Origin: Cloacimonetes bacterium UBA5456
GTDB lineage: Bacteria; Cloacimonadota; Cloacimonadia; Cloacimonadales; Cloacimonadaceae
Length of the DNA stretch: 6,050 nt
NCBI GenBank assembly: GCA_002427325.1
Contig: DIQS01000037.1
Location: 17,930-23,979 of the forward strand
Reading direction: 5' to 3'
A program made the translations under genes and the position numbers. Shown one piece after another: positions 5,998 through 6,050 of the stretch. Position 1 is the stretch's first letter; each line of letters opens with the position of its first letter. The notes below the pieces were generated by a model. It made no database searches. It was not told the DNA's origin and was given only the letters and a program-made list of their open reading frames with translations.

Positions 5998-6050
5998 TGG
6001 TGTTTTCGGAGTGTTTTTCCACGGCTTCCTTAGAGGGTTCTGGTCATGAT
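5998..6050. other. downstream intergenic end of window, nothing supportable
   Basis: These 53 bases follow the terminator. On the - strand a frame from the right edge ends at TAA (6030-6032 on +), which would leave a tail of only six residues. On the + strand a GTG at 6000 opens to the window edge without a ribosome-binding site. Neither can be supported from this much sequence. Confidence 0.5.

Overview
The window is a dense block of bacterial protein-coding genes, all on the + strand: seven open frames with no gap longer than 11 bases, closed by one intrinsic terminator near the right edge. The frames use ATG, GTG and TTG starts, clear Shine-Dalgarno sites and several stop/start overlaps, so the DNA is bacterial. 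The base composition is moderate, with a local dip to about 40% GC over the first 420 bases. The lineage cannot be fixed from this stretch. A Gram-negative, probably environmental or anaerobic bacterium (for example from the FCB/Cloacimonadota side of the tree) is only an impression from protein style. No transposase, integrase, CRISPR array, rRNA or tRNA is visible.

Left part (1-2308): the 3' two thirds of a KtrB/TrkH-type K+ translocating subunit, then its cytosolic RCK partner KtrA 11 bases later. Overlapping ktrA by ATGA comes a two-helix membrane protein with a HAMP-like linker and a PAS-like domain but no kinase, cyclase or other output domain. The first two genes form a K+ uptake system. 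The third is the least explained gene here and could be a sensor tied to it.

Middle (2277-4549): an RluD-family 23S rRNA pseudouridine synthase, then a bifunctional RibBA (3,4-dihydroxy-2-butanone 4-phosphate synthase fused to GTP cyclohydrolase II) supplying both entry branches of riboflavin synthesis. The poorly conserved C-terminal tail of the RluD gene carries a good sigma70-like promoter candidate, so ribBA and the genes after it may have their own transcription start inside the operon.

Right part (4539-6050): a secreted or membrane-anchored TPM-domain (YgcG-like) protein with a glycine-rich tail, then a small protein with a membrane segment at each end that resembles DUF445. The glycine codons at the end of the TPM gene also form the ribosome-binding site of the next gene. 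A GC-rich hairpin with a T tract ends the unit at about 5995. The last 50 bases hold no supportable gene.

The genes are tightly packed and probably co-transcribed, but they serve different processes (K+ transport, rRNA modification, riboflavin synthesis, envelope). The tight spacing does not by itself prove a shared function. Points worth a second look are the orphan PAS membrane protein, the internal promoter, a 22-base exact repeat with dyad symmetry shared in frame by the PAS gene and ribBA, and the composition break inside ktrB.
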